This document shows, piece by piece, positions 42,531-52,029 of a stretch of DNA of 64,000 bases. The stretch comes from Leptolyngbya sp. SIO1E4. GTDB taxonomy: Bacteria; Cyanobacteriota; Cyanobacteriia; Phormidesmidales; Phormidesmidaceae. The notes under the pieces were generated by a model. The model saw nothing but the letters and a program-made list of their open reading frames with translations. It made no database searches and was not told where the DNA came from. The first letter of the stretch is position 1; each line of letters opens with the position of its first letter. The stretch is taken from positions 248,001 through 312,000 of the forward strand of contig JAAHFU020000003.1 of the NCBI GenBank assembly GCA_010672825.2. The letters are read 5' to 3'. The position numbers were made by a program, and so were the translations under genes.

Positions 42531-43388
42531 TTAACTCAACGGTTTACGACATCGGACGTGCAAAAAGTAGGCCACAATCTGCGTATCTGCAACGGTCGGG
42601 CATTGAGCCGCGATCGCATCATCGGCCTTGGGTTCTGCGATTTCTTCAATCACAAACCCAGCAGCTATCAGCATGTTTAACCATTCACTCAGAGTGCGGT
42701 GAAACCGAGGAATGCGGAATTTAGGCCAGCACTGCCGCAGATAATCAGGAACATTGCTAAACATCCATTCGTCAATTCTTCCGTCAACTCGATCAAAATA
42801 GCGGCCCACCGCAACTGCATACTCTTTACCGGTTGCATTCTTTAAGGAGCGACGGTAGGGGGTATCAAAGCAGGGATGGGTGATTGAGAATTGAAAAAAT
42901 CCCCCACGCTTCAGAACTCGATAGGCTTCCTGAACCGCTTTTTCACTGTCAGGAATATCCATCAGACTCATAAACGCTGTGACAAAATCAAAACTGGCTG
43001 CCTCAAACGGCAGATCCAAGGCACTGGCGGTCTGAAACGAGATGCCCCGAGGATCGCGATGTTCTTGAGCTTGGGCATAGTGCAAAAATGTTTGGGCAAC
43101 GTCAATAGCCACCATGTGGGCCCCTAACTCCGCTAATTTTCGGGTGTTAGCACCTTCGCCACAGCCAACATCTAACCCGTATAAACTTTCCACATTGGGC
43201 AACATGGCCAGGAAAGCAGGCGTGTTGACTAAATCTCGATACACGTCATAGCCCTGCCTCACTAGGGTGGTCCAAGCTTCTGCGTTTTGCTCCCAGAAGT
43301 GGCTGACTGAGCAGTGATCTGGAGAACTGGTTACGCGTTCAGCCGATTGAGTGAGTGGGGGGGCATTTTGCTCTTCATTCGATGACAT
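42531..43388 (-). CDS. Class I SAM-dependent methyltransferase
   Basis: The 285-aa soluble enzyme has motif I LDVGCGEGANTRKLAELG (about 85-102), the acidic motif II MVAIDV, motif post-I ASALDLPFEAASFDFVTAFM and GGFFQFSITHPCFDTPYRR after the fourth strand, as in ubiquinone-type methyltransferases of the Methyltransf_11 group. The N-terminus has WEQNAEAWTTLVRQGYD. It is followed after two bases by the acyltransferase gene, so the pair may modify one metabolite or surface molecule. The substrate is not readable. Confidence 0.88.
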   Translation of the reverse strand: MSSNEEQNAPPLTQSAERVTSSPDHCSVSHFWEQNAEAWTTLVRQGYDVYRDLVNTPAFLAMLPNVESLYGLDVGCGEGANTRKLAELGAHMVAIDVAQTFLHYAQAQEHRDPRGISFQTASALDLPFEAASFDFVTAFMSLMDIPDSEKAVQEAYRVLKRGGFFQFSITHPCFDTPYRRSLKNATGKEYAVAVGRYFDRVDGRIDEWMFSNVPDYLRQCWPKFRIPRFHRTLSEWLNMLIAAGFVIEEIAEPKADDAIAAQCPTVADTQIVAYFLHVRCRKPLS

Positions 43389-43599
43389 GATTCAGTCTGG
43401 AAAATGAGTACAGCAAGTTAGCAATCAGCCAGTTAACAATCAGCTATCGGTCGATGAATGTTCGGTCTCGATAGCTGTCAGCCTGGCTGAGCAGCGGGGG
43501 CTGCCAATTTGCCCTAGCTTAAAAAACTAGGCGGCTGAGGGAATCAACCAACTGGTTCTTTTTGAAAGTAATCACAAGGTTTCCAGGAGGGGATGTTTC

Positions 43600-43708
43600 T
43601 ACAGCTGTGTTCAGTTGAGTTCTGTACAGGTGGGGCAAGACAGGGTCTGGGGTTTGGGGGATGGGGTTTGGGGGATGGGGTGTGCGTTAGCCGAATGGAA
43701 ACCGCTGC
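43600..43708 (-). repeat. Family C element, diverged
   Basis: CTGTGTTCAGTTGAGTTCTG, then GGGGCAAGACAGGGTCTGGG and repeated GGTTTGGGGGATGG units, ending AACCGCTGCAGG. It fills part of the 506-base spacer between divergent genes. Confidence 0.6.
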
Positions 43709-43894
43709 AGGTTGAAGGCGGGCAGCTTGATAGCCATGACATAGACATCCAAAATTGTGTGGCCTGACAGCGCTGACTAACGTTACAATCCGCCAGAGTC
43801 AGAGAAAAACAGAAACATTTGCTGGAAACTGAGGAAGCCGCTAGGATGACCGCTATACTGCTGAGACCTTGGACTGGCTAAGGCGAGGTTGACT

Positions 43895-45976
43895 ATGGCG
43901 TACTGGGAGTTTCTACTCCAAAAAGAGGGCGATCGCGATTGGCTCCCATTAGAGACCGCCCACGTAGAAATTTCAGAAGGGCGATATCGCATCATCGCCC
44001 ACACAAGCTATTGCGAAACTCCGGTAGAAATCCGCCTCAGTCAATTACTCGCGGATCAAATGCCCCCCAGACGAAGAACGCTGAAGCGAAAGGGTCAGAC
44101 CACAGAAAATGGGTTGATGGTCGTCATTCCTTTTACCCATTTAACGGCAGGAAGTTGGACAGTTAAGTGTGCAGTGGCTAACCCCGAGACGATTGCCCCC
44201 GAGGCGCGTTGGGAATATGGTGTGCAACTTCAAGTTCTGTCCATTGAGTCGGATCTAGATTATTGGGACGCTGATCTAGAAGAGTCGGCTGCCGCCTACC
44301 TGACCCCCACCGATCATCCCCCAGCTGAGGCAACTCAACCCCAGATTCAACCTCCGGTCTCTGAAGCCGCCCCTCAGGCAGAAGTAGCAGTACCTGAAAA
44401 GGCCGCCCCCGTTAACGTGGCTACAACAGCGGCGGCACCAACGGCTCCGGTGCCGACCCTGTTAGACGCTGCTCCCCTTGAAGATCTGCCACTCCGCCTA
44501 CAGCTCCAGCATCAGGCTTTGGTTGCCCAGCAGCAAGCCTCGTTGCTCTTGCAAGGACAAGTTACTACGTTCTCGCAGGTGGAAGGGTTGCCGACCGCTG
44601 GCATTCTTTGGGTGCAGCTGCGTGATCCTGAAACGGGCGCAGTTTTGCATCGAGAGCCGCGATCGCTGGCAATGGCGGCTCTTCCCAGTCGTTTTGATTT
44701 TCCGATCTCTTTACCTGCCAACGGAACCGCCCGGTTGCTGGTCGGAGAAATGAGTTTGTGGTCTGCCACCACACCGCCTCAGCTGTTAGCCATTCAGGGG
44801 TTTACCGTCACCCTCAACTTAGATGCCTTATTAGAAGATGTGGCCAATCAGGGTGAGGAGGCTGCACAACCCGTTTTTGAGGAAACCCCTGCCCCTGCGA
44901 AACCGTTGTCTCCTCCCCCCGCGCGCGAGATCCCCTTCCGGCGCATTTACTTACCCTCAACCGGGCTCACCCTGCCGCCCGTCATCTATCGCCCACTAGA
45001 CACTCAGACCCTTGATTCCCCAAGTTTGCCGGCTTTCTCGGAGCAACTTCCCCGTCGTCGCGCAGCGGATGCAGCGCCCCCCCTTCGCCCAAGCAAACCC
45101 CTCTCTCTACCCCCCTTAGGCAGTTCGACAAGGCCCAGGCGTGATCCCCAGGATCGAGCCTCGAGTGCCGATCCATCCATTCCTGCGATCGAATTACCCG
45201 CCCTTAAGCGATCGCCCGCTCCCTCATCAGCACCCCCTGAGGCCCTGCCTGACCTCCAGCCCGACCCTGAAGAAGCGCCCCCTCAAGAAACGGAGACGCC
45301 CCCGTTTCAGCCTGACTTTCAAGGGCGGTTTTGGTCGCGCCTGAGTGCCCTGGCCCATGAGGCACAGGAGACTGCGGCTAATCTGAAGGCACAGATGGAG
45401 GCTGCAGGGGTTGATAGCGGACATGATGGCCCGACCCTGGTTCCCCCAGACTTACCAACACCTGATCCCCAACCTGCGACCACTGCGTTGGATCATGAGG
45501 TTGTCATTTATGACTCAGATCTACCGGCAAACATAACACCAGATGCGACTAGCCGCGATTTCGTTACAACCCCTCCAGTGGAGGTTTTGCCCCCCGGTGA
45601 AGCTGACGAGGCATTGGCAGACATTCCCGTCCCTCAGCTCAGCTTACCTGCAGGGGAGTTGATTGCTGGAACGCCTTTACCCATTACGGTGCGGCTACCG
45701 CTCTATGCCAGACGATTGGTGGTGAAGGTGTGGGTTACCGATATTCAAAGTCGGAGTTTGGTGGATCGCCCCCGCTGGCTCATGAACTGGACCCCAACAG
45801 ACGAGGGCGAACAAACGGCATTGCTACAGCTCCAGGTGCCATTGGGGAGTTTAGAGGCCCAGTTTGACGCGATCGCGATCGACCTGACCACCCAGCGAGA
45901 AAGCTACAAAACAACGCTGGTGCGCGCTATCGTGCCGCCCAACCTACCAGATACTGATAAGGCGGACCCAATCTAA
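43895..45976 (+). CDS. Large proline-rich cyanobacterial protein of unknown function
   Basis: The 693-aa product has three zones. Residues 1-115 form a beta-rich domain starting MAYWEFLLQKEGDRDWLPLE, with IEIRLSQ-type strands and SWTVKCAVANP. The middle has Ala/Pro-rich linkers alternating with an Ig-like segment (about 200-310, LQLQHQALVAQQQASLLLQG). The C-terminal 90 residues form another beta domain with LPAGELIAGTPLPITVRLPL and VWVTDIQSR. No signal peptide is seen, so it is probably cytoplasmic. The ATG 43895 is favoured over the TTG at 43889 because GGCGAGG precedes it. Similar proteins seem confined to cyanobacteria; function unknown. Confidence 0.7.
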   Translation: MAYWEFLLQKEGDRDWLPLETAHVEISEGRYRIIAHTSYCETPVEIRLSQLLADQMPPRRRTLKRKGQTTENGLMVVIPFTHLTAGSWTVKCAVANPETIAPEARWEYGVQLQVLSIESDLDYWDADLEESAAAYLTPTDHPPAEATQPQIQPPVSEAAPQAEVAVPEKAAPVNVATTAAAPTAPVPTLLDAAPLEDLPLRLQLQHQALVAQQQASLLLQGQVTTFSQVEGLPTAGILWVQLRDPETGAVLHREPRSLAMAALPSRFDFPISLPANGTARLLVGEMSLWSATTPPQLLAIQGFTVTLNLDALLEDVANQGEEAAQPVFEETPAPAKPLSPPPAREIPFRRIYLPSTGLTLPPVIYRPLDTQTLDSPSLPAFSEQLPRRRAADAAPPLRPSKPLSLPPLGSSTRPRRDPQDRASSADPSIPAIELPALKRSPAPSSAPPEALPDLQPDPEEAPPQETETPPFQPDFQGRFWSRLSALAHEAQETAANLKAQMEAAGVDSGHDGPTLVPPDLPTPDPQPATTALDHEVVIYDSDLPANITPDATSRDFVTTPPVEVLPPGEADEALADIPVPQLSLPAGELIAGTPLPITVRLPLYARRLVVKVWVTDIQSRSLVDRPRWLMNWTPTDEGEQTALLQLQVPLGSLEAQFDAIAIDLTTQRESYKTTLVRAIVPPNLPDTDKADPI

Positions 45977-46174
45977 GTGTGCATTGTCACTTACCGTCAT
46001 CACGGGGTAGCAGTATGGGGATCAAAGGGTTATTTAAACATTAAGAAATGCAGTAAAGTGCGCTAGAAAATGCAGCACTTCTCACCATTTCACAGTAGTC
46101 TTATCGAGAAGTTCTCCCGCGTCGGTTAGGCGTTGGGGGCTTCAAGCACTGTGTCAAATAATAGGAACATCCCT

Positions 46175-46285
46175 ATGGCAGCTTCTTTTCTTCCTTCAAT
46201 CCTGGTGCCGCTTGTCGGCATTGTCTTTCCTGCCGCTGCAATGGCGTTTATCTTCCTCTATATTGAGCGCGAGGAAGCCGCCTAG
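46175..46285 (+). CDS. psaI: Photosystem I subunit VIII (PsaI)
   Basis: The 36-aa product reads [20 protein letters not shown], then [16 protein letters not shown]: a single membrane helix with the PsaI pattern (SFLPxILVPxVGxxFPAxxMxxxFLYIE). PsaI sits at the trimer-forming side of photosystem I and helps stabilise PsaL. AGGA lies 9 bases before the ATG, and an intrinsic terminator follows 38 bases after the stop, so it is transcribed alone. It is short enough to be missed by automatic gene calls. psaL is not adjacent. Confidence 0.92.
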   Translation: MAASFLPSILVPLVGIVFPAAAMAFIFLYIEREEAA

Positions 46286-46323
46286 CATCTGCTAGAAAAC
46301 GAACAGGTTATTTTCTTACAGTT

Positions 46324-46371
46324 GGATATTCCCTCTGACAAGCGTGGTCAGGCTTGGGGATATCCTTTTTT
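46324..46371 (+). terminator. psaI terminator
   Basis: GGATATTCCC and GGGGATATCC enclose an inner CTGAC/GTCAG stem and are followed by TTTTTT. Confidence 0.8.
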
Positions 46372-46410
46372 ATGGCTTTTATGGCGTTTTTATGGCGCAA
46401 GCCCCATCAC

Positions 46411-47208
46411 CTAGCACCTATCGGCTTGTCGAGAAAGCCTGAGTCTAGGAGAGGGCAACTTCTGGGTCTGAGAAATCGCCACCAGAGCCTCACTTAAATC
46501 ACTCGTCAGTTCTCGGGCGGTATGTTTCAACTGCTCTGCAGCCAAGGGATGCTTGCGGTCTCTATGCAGGTAGGCAGAGACTTCTAGCGGCTTGCCGATG
46601 GCAATGCCGACGCTGCTGCGCCACCGGGGATACGGAGAGTCGTAGCGGATACTCACAGGCACAACCTTAATGCTCCCTTGCTTAGACAAGGACTGGGCTT
46701 GGAGAGCGAGGCGAGCCAGTCCAGGCTTCAGGCGATGCACCCGATCATCTCTAAAAATGCCCCCTTCAGGATAAATCACCAGCATTTGCCCCTGCTGCAA
46801 AAGGGCAATGCCGTGGCGCAAGCTAGAGATACTGGGCGATCGCACGTTCACCGCAAACCCCCCCAACCGACGGATAAACCATCCCTGGATGCCGGTCACT
46901 TCATCCGCCGTCACCATGTAATGCAGATCGCGCCCAGTCGCTGAGCGTCCGGCGACTAATGGCAATACCAAAGAATCCCAGCGGGCTCGATGGGTTGGGG
47001 CCAAAATCACAGGGCCTGTCCGGGGTAGATTCTCCTGCCCTTCCACAGTAATTTTCCGGAAATACGCTGGTAGTACAATCTGCTCTCCTAGAAAATACGC
47101 TAGGGGGGTTAGCCAAGGAGAGCACCGCGATGTGGTTGCCTGATAAGGCTTGATAGGGGCAGCACCGAAACCGACAGTGGACATAGGCGGAGAGATTTTA
47201 GCAACCAT
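46411..47208 (-). CDS. plsC: 1-acyl-glycerol-3-phosphate acyltransferase (PlsC-like)
   Basis: The enzyme adds the second acyl chain to lysophosphatidate in phospholipid synthesis. Motif I HRARWDS (HX4D), motif II with VNVRSPSISSLRHG and motif III YPEGGIFRD are present, along with VPVSIRYDSPYPRW. The length is about 265 aa from ATG 47208. A GTG at 47223 and an ATG at 47184 are alternatives, as family members vary at the N-terminus before SPWLTPLAYFLG. A hydrophobic patch near 25-45 may hold it at the membrane. Cyanobacteria carry several PlsC paralogues, so this may not be the principal one. Confidence 0.85.
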   Translation of the reverse strand: MVAKISPPMSTVGFGAAPIKPYQATTSRCSPWLTPLAYFLGEQIVLPAYFRKITVEGQENLPRTGPVILAPTHRARWDSLVLPLVAGRSATGRDLHYMVTADEVTGIQGWFIRRLGGFAVNVRSPSISSLRHGIALLQQGQMLVIYPEGGIFRDDRVHRLKPGLARLALQAQSLSKQGSIKVVPVSIRYDSPYPRWRSSVGIAIGKPLEVSAYLHRDRKHPLAAEQLKHTARELTSDLSEALVAISQTQKLPSPRLRLSRQADRC

Positions 47209-47599
47209 TGCTTTCAGGAACACCCTTGTGAATGCTGTGAACTAGACTCAAGATAGGGTCTAAGTGACAAAACAAAACTCGGTTCTAGACACTTTGTTAG
47301 GGTGTCATGTGACGTGCAAATTTATAACCTATATTTTCAACATTAAGGGAATCTAAGCGTGCATTGGATAAGAAATCCCTTAAGGCAATATTGGAAAAAC
47401 TCGTAGGTCAGAATTTACAGGGAACTATCTACGAGAAATGGGGTCTTTTTATAAAATGCCCGATAGGATGGCCAAAATCATCCCTCAAAGGAGAGAACAA
47501 CACCTCCTATGAAGGAAGTTTATGGACGCCTGCGGAGAATTTTAATTCTCACGCATTGGCTCGATCTTAATTTATCGTCTGAGGTCGCATCAAACGATC
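47209..47599. other. Intergenic, AT-rich
   Basis: A 391-base spacer. A 68-codon plus-strand frame (47364-47570, TTG start) has no family resemblance. No repeat family or hairpin with a T run was found. Confidence 0.4.
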
Positions 47600-49525
47600 T
47601 TAGCGAGAATAGCCCCGAGGGGTAATTATAGTGCCTGCATAGAGGCGAGTGCTGCAATTACCGACAATAACTGTGGTGAGCATGTCGATGGGGTGGCTCA
47701 GCATTTCTGCCACCGTGGTGACCACAATCCGCTCGTGGGGACGATAGGCCGATTGCACGATCGCAACCGGGGTTTCAGGCGGTCGGTACTGGGCAAAAAG
47801 ACGCTGGGCGATCGCAATCTGCTCAGTCCGTTTTTGAGATTTGGGATTATAGAGGGCAACGACAAAATCCGCTTTAGCCGCCGCCTGCAGCCGCTTTTCA
47901 ATCACGGACCAGGGGGTGAGCAGGTTGCTGAGGCTAATGGCGCAAAAGTCGTGCATTAGCGGAGCCCCAACTCGCGCTGCGGCTGCCTGCAGGGCTGAGA
48001 TGCCTGGAAAACTTTCGACCGTGGGATGGTCACCCTCCCATCCCTGGGCCTGCAGCGTTTCTAACACCAGCCCTGCCATGGCATAGATGCCGCAGTCACC
48101 GGAGGAAATGACCGCGACGGCAAGCCCCCAGTTGGCCAGGGCGATCGCGCGGTCAGCCCGCTGCTGCTCTTGAGTAATGGGCATCGCTTCCACAATTTGA
48201 CCGGGTCGCAGGAGAGGGCGAATCAGATCCATGTAAAGGCTGTAGCCAATAACGGCATCTGCTTGGGCAATGGCTGTTTTGGCAGCAGGGGTAATCTGGT
48301 CAAGGCGACCAGGGCCAATGCCAACCAGGGCCAGATGTCCTATGCGTCCGGTGTATTCTTGCTCAGCCTGGGCGATCGCGATGGTCACAGCACCAGCCTG
48401 ATCAGGACGGCGGATAACTTTTTTAGAGACGCAGAGGCCCTGGGGACAGGGGGAAGGGTAGAGAGCGGGCGCATCTCCTATTTCGGGAAGTGCACCATGG
48501 GCAGCCAGAATGGCAGCGGCTTCGGCTACGCTGGGCGTGCCGACAGCGTTTTCGACCACCTTGGAAGGGTGGGGCACGGCAATCTGGCGCAGCTCGCCTG
48601 CTGTAAAGCAGCGCAGGGGCCAATTTCTGGCTTGGCAGAGTGCCGCCAGGCCAACTTCATCGGCCTTAAGATCTAGGGTGGCAATGCCTGCGATCGCATC
48701 TGTAGACAGGTGCCGCGACCGACACACCTCTGTGATCGCCTGTTCTATCAGGGCCTGAGATGTGCCTCGTTCGCAGCCAACCCCAACCCATAACACCCGA
48801 GGATGCCACTGCACTTTGGGCAGATCAGCGTCGGGGGCAAACCGTCGCTGGATGGGGCTAATCCACACGCGGGCTTTGGCAACGGGGGGTTGCTCGGGTT
48901 GCAGTGCGGGCACATCGGGCCAGCCAAACTGGAAGCAATGGGTGGGGGGCAGGTGCCGCTGCCACAGCTCAGATCCGGCTTCTTGAATCACCTGGATTGG
49001 GTCTTCACGGGCGATCGCGCTGGCCACGCCAGTCCAGTCACCGGTACCTTTACCCCAGCCAAAGGGCTGCCCTAGCACATCAATACCGGGCAGGGCCAGT
49101 CGGTTGGCAGCCCCGGTAAGCACCGGCGTGGCGTTCAGGGCGTGGCTGACACTGTGAGCCAGGCGATCGCCGCCACCCTGGTGCCCCCCACACAGGCTGA
49201 TGGCAAATTGCCCAGCTTCATCCACCACAACCACGGCAGGATCGGTCGCTTTGTCTTGCAGCAAAGGCGCAATCAGGCGCACAACGGCACCGGTGGCGAG
49301 GGCAAAAATCAAGCCATCCTGGGATGACCAAAGGTCTGCCACGGTATCCCGCAACGTCCTTCTGTAGATGTGTATGGAGAAGTCTCCATTAACGTCTACG
49401 CTCGAAGCCAACCCTTCAGGAATCCAGAGCGTGACTGGAAGCGCTGCACACAGCGGTAGCAGCGATCGCAATCCAGTGGGTGTGGTGGTGATAGCTGCAA
49501 AAGAAGACAATAGTGAAACCCTCAA
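47600..49525 (-). CDS. cbiG-cobJ: CbiG-CobJ fusion: cobalt-precorrin-5A hydrolase / precorrin-3B C17-methyltransferase
   Basis: The 641-aa bifunctional cobalamin enzyme has a CbiG part at residues 1-350. It has AITTTPTGLRSL, FALATGAVVRLIAPLLQDK, DPAVVVVDEAGQFAISLCGGHQGG and, after a linker, the C-terminal CbiG domain with VGVGCERGTSQALIEQA and AGIATLDLKADE. Residues about 395-641 are CobJ: HLALVGIGPGRLDQITPAA, SSGDCGIYAMAGLV, ALYNPKSQKR and a GNCSTRLYAGTIITPRGY end. Both act in corrin ring contraction, so fusing them gives consecutive steps. The start is uncertain because 49525 is a TTG codon. Cyanobacterial CbiG-CobJ fusions are established. Confidence 0.92.
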   Translation of the reverse strand: MRVSLLSSFAAITTTPTGLRSLLPLCAALPVTLWIPEGLASSVDVNGDFSIHIYRRTLRDTVADLWSSQDGLIFALATGAVVRLIAPLLQDKATDPAVVVVDEAGQFAISLCGGHQGGGDRLAHSVSHALNATPVLTGAANRLALPGIDVLGQPFGWGKGTGDWTGVASAIAREDPIQVIQEAGSELWQRHLPPTHCFQFGWPDVPALQPEQPPVAKARVWISPIQRRFAPDADLPKVQWHPRVLWVGVGCERGTSQALIEQAITEVCRSRHLSTDAIAGIATLDLKADEVGLAALCQARNWPLRCFTAGELRQIAVPHPSKVVENAVGTPSVAEAAAILAAHGALPEIGDAPALYPSPCPQGLCVSKKVIRRPDQAGAVTIAIAQAEQEYTGRIGHLALVGIGPGRLDQITPAAKTAIAQADAVIGYSLYMDLIRPLLRPGQIVEAMPITQEQQRADRAIALANWGLAVAVISSGDCGIYAMAGLVLETLQAQGWEGDHPTVESFPGISALQAAAARVGAPLMHDFCAISLSNLLTPWSVIEKRLQAAAKADFVVALYNPKSQKRTEQIAIAQRLFAQYRPPETPVAIVQSAYRPHERIVVTTVAEMLSHPIDMLTTVIVGNCSTRLYAGTIITPRGYSR

Positions 49526-49548
49526 CCCTCAAAAATGGCTAATACCCG

Positions 49549-49850
49549 TTCTCGTTTCTAAAGCGACCGATCAGCTCCCTCCCAACCGCCCCTTGGCAAG
49601 GCTACTGCTTATACACAAGTCCCGGTCTGCTCCAGAAGCGTGCTGGAGCCCCACTCCCCCTTACTTTTGGCGCAGCCTGCCCGGAGGGCTCAGGGGAGAA
49701 CTGGGTTTCCCCCCTTGAGAAGGAGGGATTAAGGGAGGTGATGCAGCATTGAGGTTCATCCGTTTGAGATGTGCATAAGCGGCAGCATGACAAGGGAAGG
49801 TGCCGCAGGCGGTGGGGTGGCGATAGGTAGCGCCGTTTTGGAGAATGGGG
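49549..49850 (+). repeat. Family B element, most complete copy
   Basis: Contains in order TTCTCGTTTCTAAAGCGACC, GCAAGGCTACTGCTTATACA, CCAGAAGCGTGCTGG, GGGGAGAACTGGG, GGGAGGTGATGCAGCATTGA, GGTGCCGCAGGCGGTGGG and TTTTGGAGAATGGGG. Other copies carry subsets in the same order. Confidence 0.75.
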
Positions 49851-49860
49851 ATAAAGCAGT

Positions 49861-50459
49861 GCCAGCTAAATCAATTATCTTAAGCCAATGGGGCTTAGCT
49901 CAGGCGTTCAGCCATCTTTACGAGTCTGCAGGGTATGAATGGAATTGTATATGGAATTGTATATGGAATTGTATAAATATATCGCCTAAAAAAATACAAC
50001 CTAAAGGGGCTCAGCCATAAGCGACTGAACCCCAGATCAGGCCATATTCAAGACTTGAAGCTTTTCGAAATATAGGCGAAATGTGGTTAACTAGCTAAAC
50101 AAAACGATGAGAATTTGCTAGGGTTTGCCTTGCTTAAAAAGAACACACAGAGTGTAAAACTAAATCGGTTTGAGTAATACTCATAAACCCAGGTTTTGTG
50201 TTTCTTTCAAGCTAAATTAGTCTTGTGTTTGAGCCTTTCACCAGCCTCTCTTATTAAGTGAACTTGAGAAGGCTTGTATGTGTTATTTAGTTGTCCTGTT
50301 GTTATTTACTAAAGTACCACAGAGGGTTTGTGAGTCTAGGGGGGCTTTACGCAAGTTAATGGCAGTTTAAAGAAGTTGGTTTTAAGAACAATACTCCGTA
50401 AAAAGGAATTGCCAACACCTCATTAGAGTTGACAAAATTCGAGGTGTAGAGTTGATAAA
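49861..50459. other. Intergenic, AT-rich, with short tandem repeat
   Basis: About 600 bases without a convincing gene. They hold three exact 12-bp units TGGAATTGTATA (49940-49975) and near 50400-50470 three spaced AGAGTTGA(C/T)AAA motifs. Confidence 0.5.
49940..49975 (+). repeat. 12-bp tandem repeat, three units
   Basis: Three exact copies of TGGAATTGTATA in a row. Confidence 0.9.
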
Positions 50460-51980
50460 TTAGAGTTGACAAAACTTGCGGCTGCGATCGAATTCTGGAT
50501 CTTGCCATGAATAGGCAAAATGGCTAACCGAATTGACTTCAGGGATAGCTCGGCGAATCGCCTGCATCTGCACTTCTAACGAGGGCCGATTACGGGTAGA
50601 TTGGCCCCAAATCCCGGCTAGTGCAGGCTTCACAAACTGACCGCCTTGTGGCCCTGCCACCGACATCACCCGGCGAATCTCATCCAAAATGCATCCTGTG
50701 TGCCCGCAAATGGCGTAGGCCATTGGGTGCCAGGTCATCCAGGTCGGGAACCGATCCCAATACTGTAGTCGTGAGTCATAGCCGCTACCCACTGAACGGT
50801 TACCTCCTGGAAAGAAAACCGCCCCAGTTCTCATGCCTTGCTGCTGAGCTGATTGCCCAGCACGGGTTAGAAAGTCCACCACTCCCTGCACTGCATGGGC
50901 CACACTTAAACGCCAAAGCTCATTTTGCAGGACGGGTCGCAGAGTCGAAGCTGGCAATGTCTCTGCCGTCCCGTTAGGAGTCCGGGTCTGCCATAACGGT
51001 TCTGACTCATTCGGATATAGACGGGCCACATCATTCACATCGGCTTCTATCAAATAGCCACGACTGATATATCGACGCATCAGTTCTAAACCTTGATAGT
51101 TGAGGGCCCTTTGAAACAAGGCTTGCCGAGAAGCATCTCCATAAATCCAGAGATCTTCTACTTCACTGACGACCGAGTAAGGCCCCATCCCTCGGGGATA
51201 GCGCACATAGTCAAACAAAATTCCGGCGGGGCGACGCTTGGCAACCTCTGACACCATGACTTGAAAGTCTTGTTGCGCCTGGAGACTGTAGGGATCAATA
51301 AAGACCTCTTCGCGATTGCTAATGGCACCTGTATTGGCGAAGGTAGCTGAGTCTTGCCCTTGACCATTACGGGCTAAGGACTGCTGCCGATCAGTTCGTT
51401 GAGCGTAGGAGTAGCCAAAATTCAGGGTAAAAACCCAGGCATAGGTTTCAAGGCCTCGCTGTCGCCCTTTTTCGATCGCCTCCGCCAGCATGTCACGGCG
51501 TTCATACCCTGCTGCCTGTACCACTGAGGGCCAAGGTGTCGGGTTGTTAGCCTCGGGCAACAGCACCTGGCCACTGTAAAACGCTTCCAGATAAATTTGG
51601 TTGTAGCCCAAATTGACGATGCGATCGAGAACAGCCTCTAAAATCCCCGGCTGTAAATCACAGGCATAGAGCCGTAGCCACACAGCCTGCTCGTTGGGCC
51701 ACGTCGTCTGACGGCAACGCTTTAGCGTCTGGGCCTGCTGTTCAATGATCGCAAGGTATTGATTTCGGGCTTGTTCATCACCAGCAAAAGCGGCCCGTCT
51801 CAAATCCTCTTTTTGGGAAGCATCTGCCTGGGAAACCTGACAGAAATCATCCAGTGGAGCAGATTGAGCCTGCGCGGGTACTTGGGGAACTAGGGTGAAA
51901 AGGAGTCCTGCCAGAAGCAGCGTTTTAAGACGTCCCGCAAATGATATTTGCGCAAACGATGACATTACCAGCGTTATCAT
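50460..51980 (-). CDS. Exported glycosyl hydrolase-like protein (GHL10 type)
   Basis: From ATG 51980 the product has about 506 aa with a signal peptide (LKTLLLAGLLFTLVPQVPAQAQ). The body is a TIM-barrel-like domain of the GHL10 / DUF187 group: AVWLRLYACDLQPGILEAVLDRIVNLGYNQIYLEAF, then KGRQRGLETYAWVFTLNFGY, FIDPYSLQAQ, GILFDYVRYPRG and a late MTWHPMAYAICG. Acidic residues in FDYVRYP are probable catalytic ones. Members are suspected to act on peptidoglycan or other glycans. The frame continues 31 codons upstream but overlaps the preceding gene there, so the later start is chosen. Confidence 0.8.
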   Translation of the reverse strand: MITLVMSSFAQISFAGRLKTLLLAGLLFTLVPQVPAQAQSAPLDDFCQVSQADASQKEDLRRAAFAGDEQARNQYLAIIEQQAQTLKRCRQTTWPNEQAVWLRLYACDLQPGILEAVLDRIVNLGYNQIYLEAFYSGQVLLPEANNPTPWPSVVQAAGYERRDMLAEAIEKGRQRGLETYAWVFTLNFGYSYAQRTDRQQSLARNGQGQDSATFANTGAISNREEVFIDPYSLQAQQDFQVMVSEVAKRRPAGILFDYVRYPRGMGPYSVVSEVEDLWIYGDASRQALFQRALNYQGLELMRRYISRGYLIEADVNDVARLYPNESEPLWQTRTPNGTAETLPASTLRPVLQNELWRLSVAHAVQGVVDFLTRAGQSAQQQGMRTGAVFFPGGNRSVGSGYDSRLQYWDRFPTWMTWHPMAYAICGHTGCILDEIRRVMSVAGPQGGQFVKPALAGIWGQSTRNRPSLEVQMQAIRRAIPEVNSVSHFAYSWQDPEFDRSRKFCQL

Positions 51981-52029
51981 CCCAGTGCTTTTGACTCCCA
52001 AACTTAACCATGGTTGCTCCCTGCTTGCA

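Noticed and set aside
47364-47570. 68-codon plus-strand frame with TTG start
   Set aside because: AT-rich spacer, no recognisable motif; the frame may be chance.
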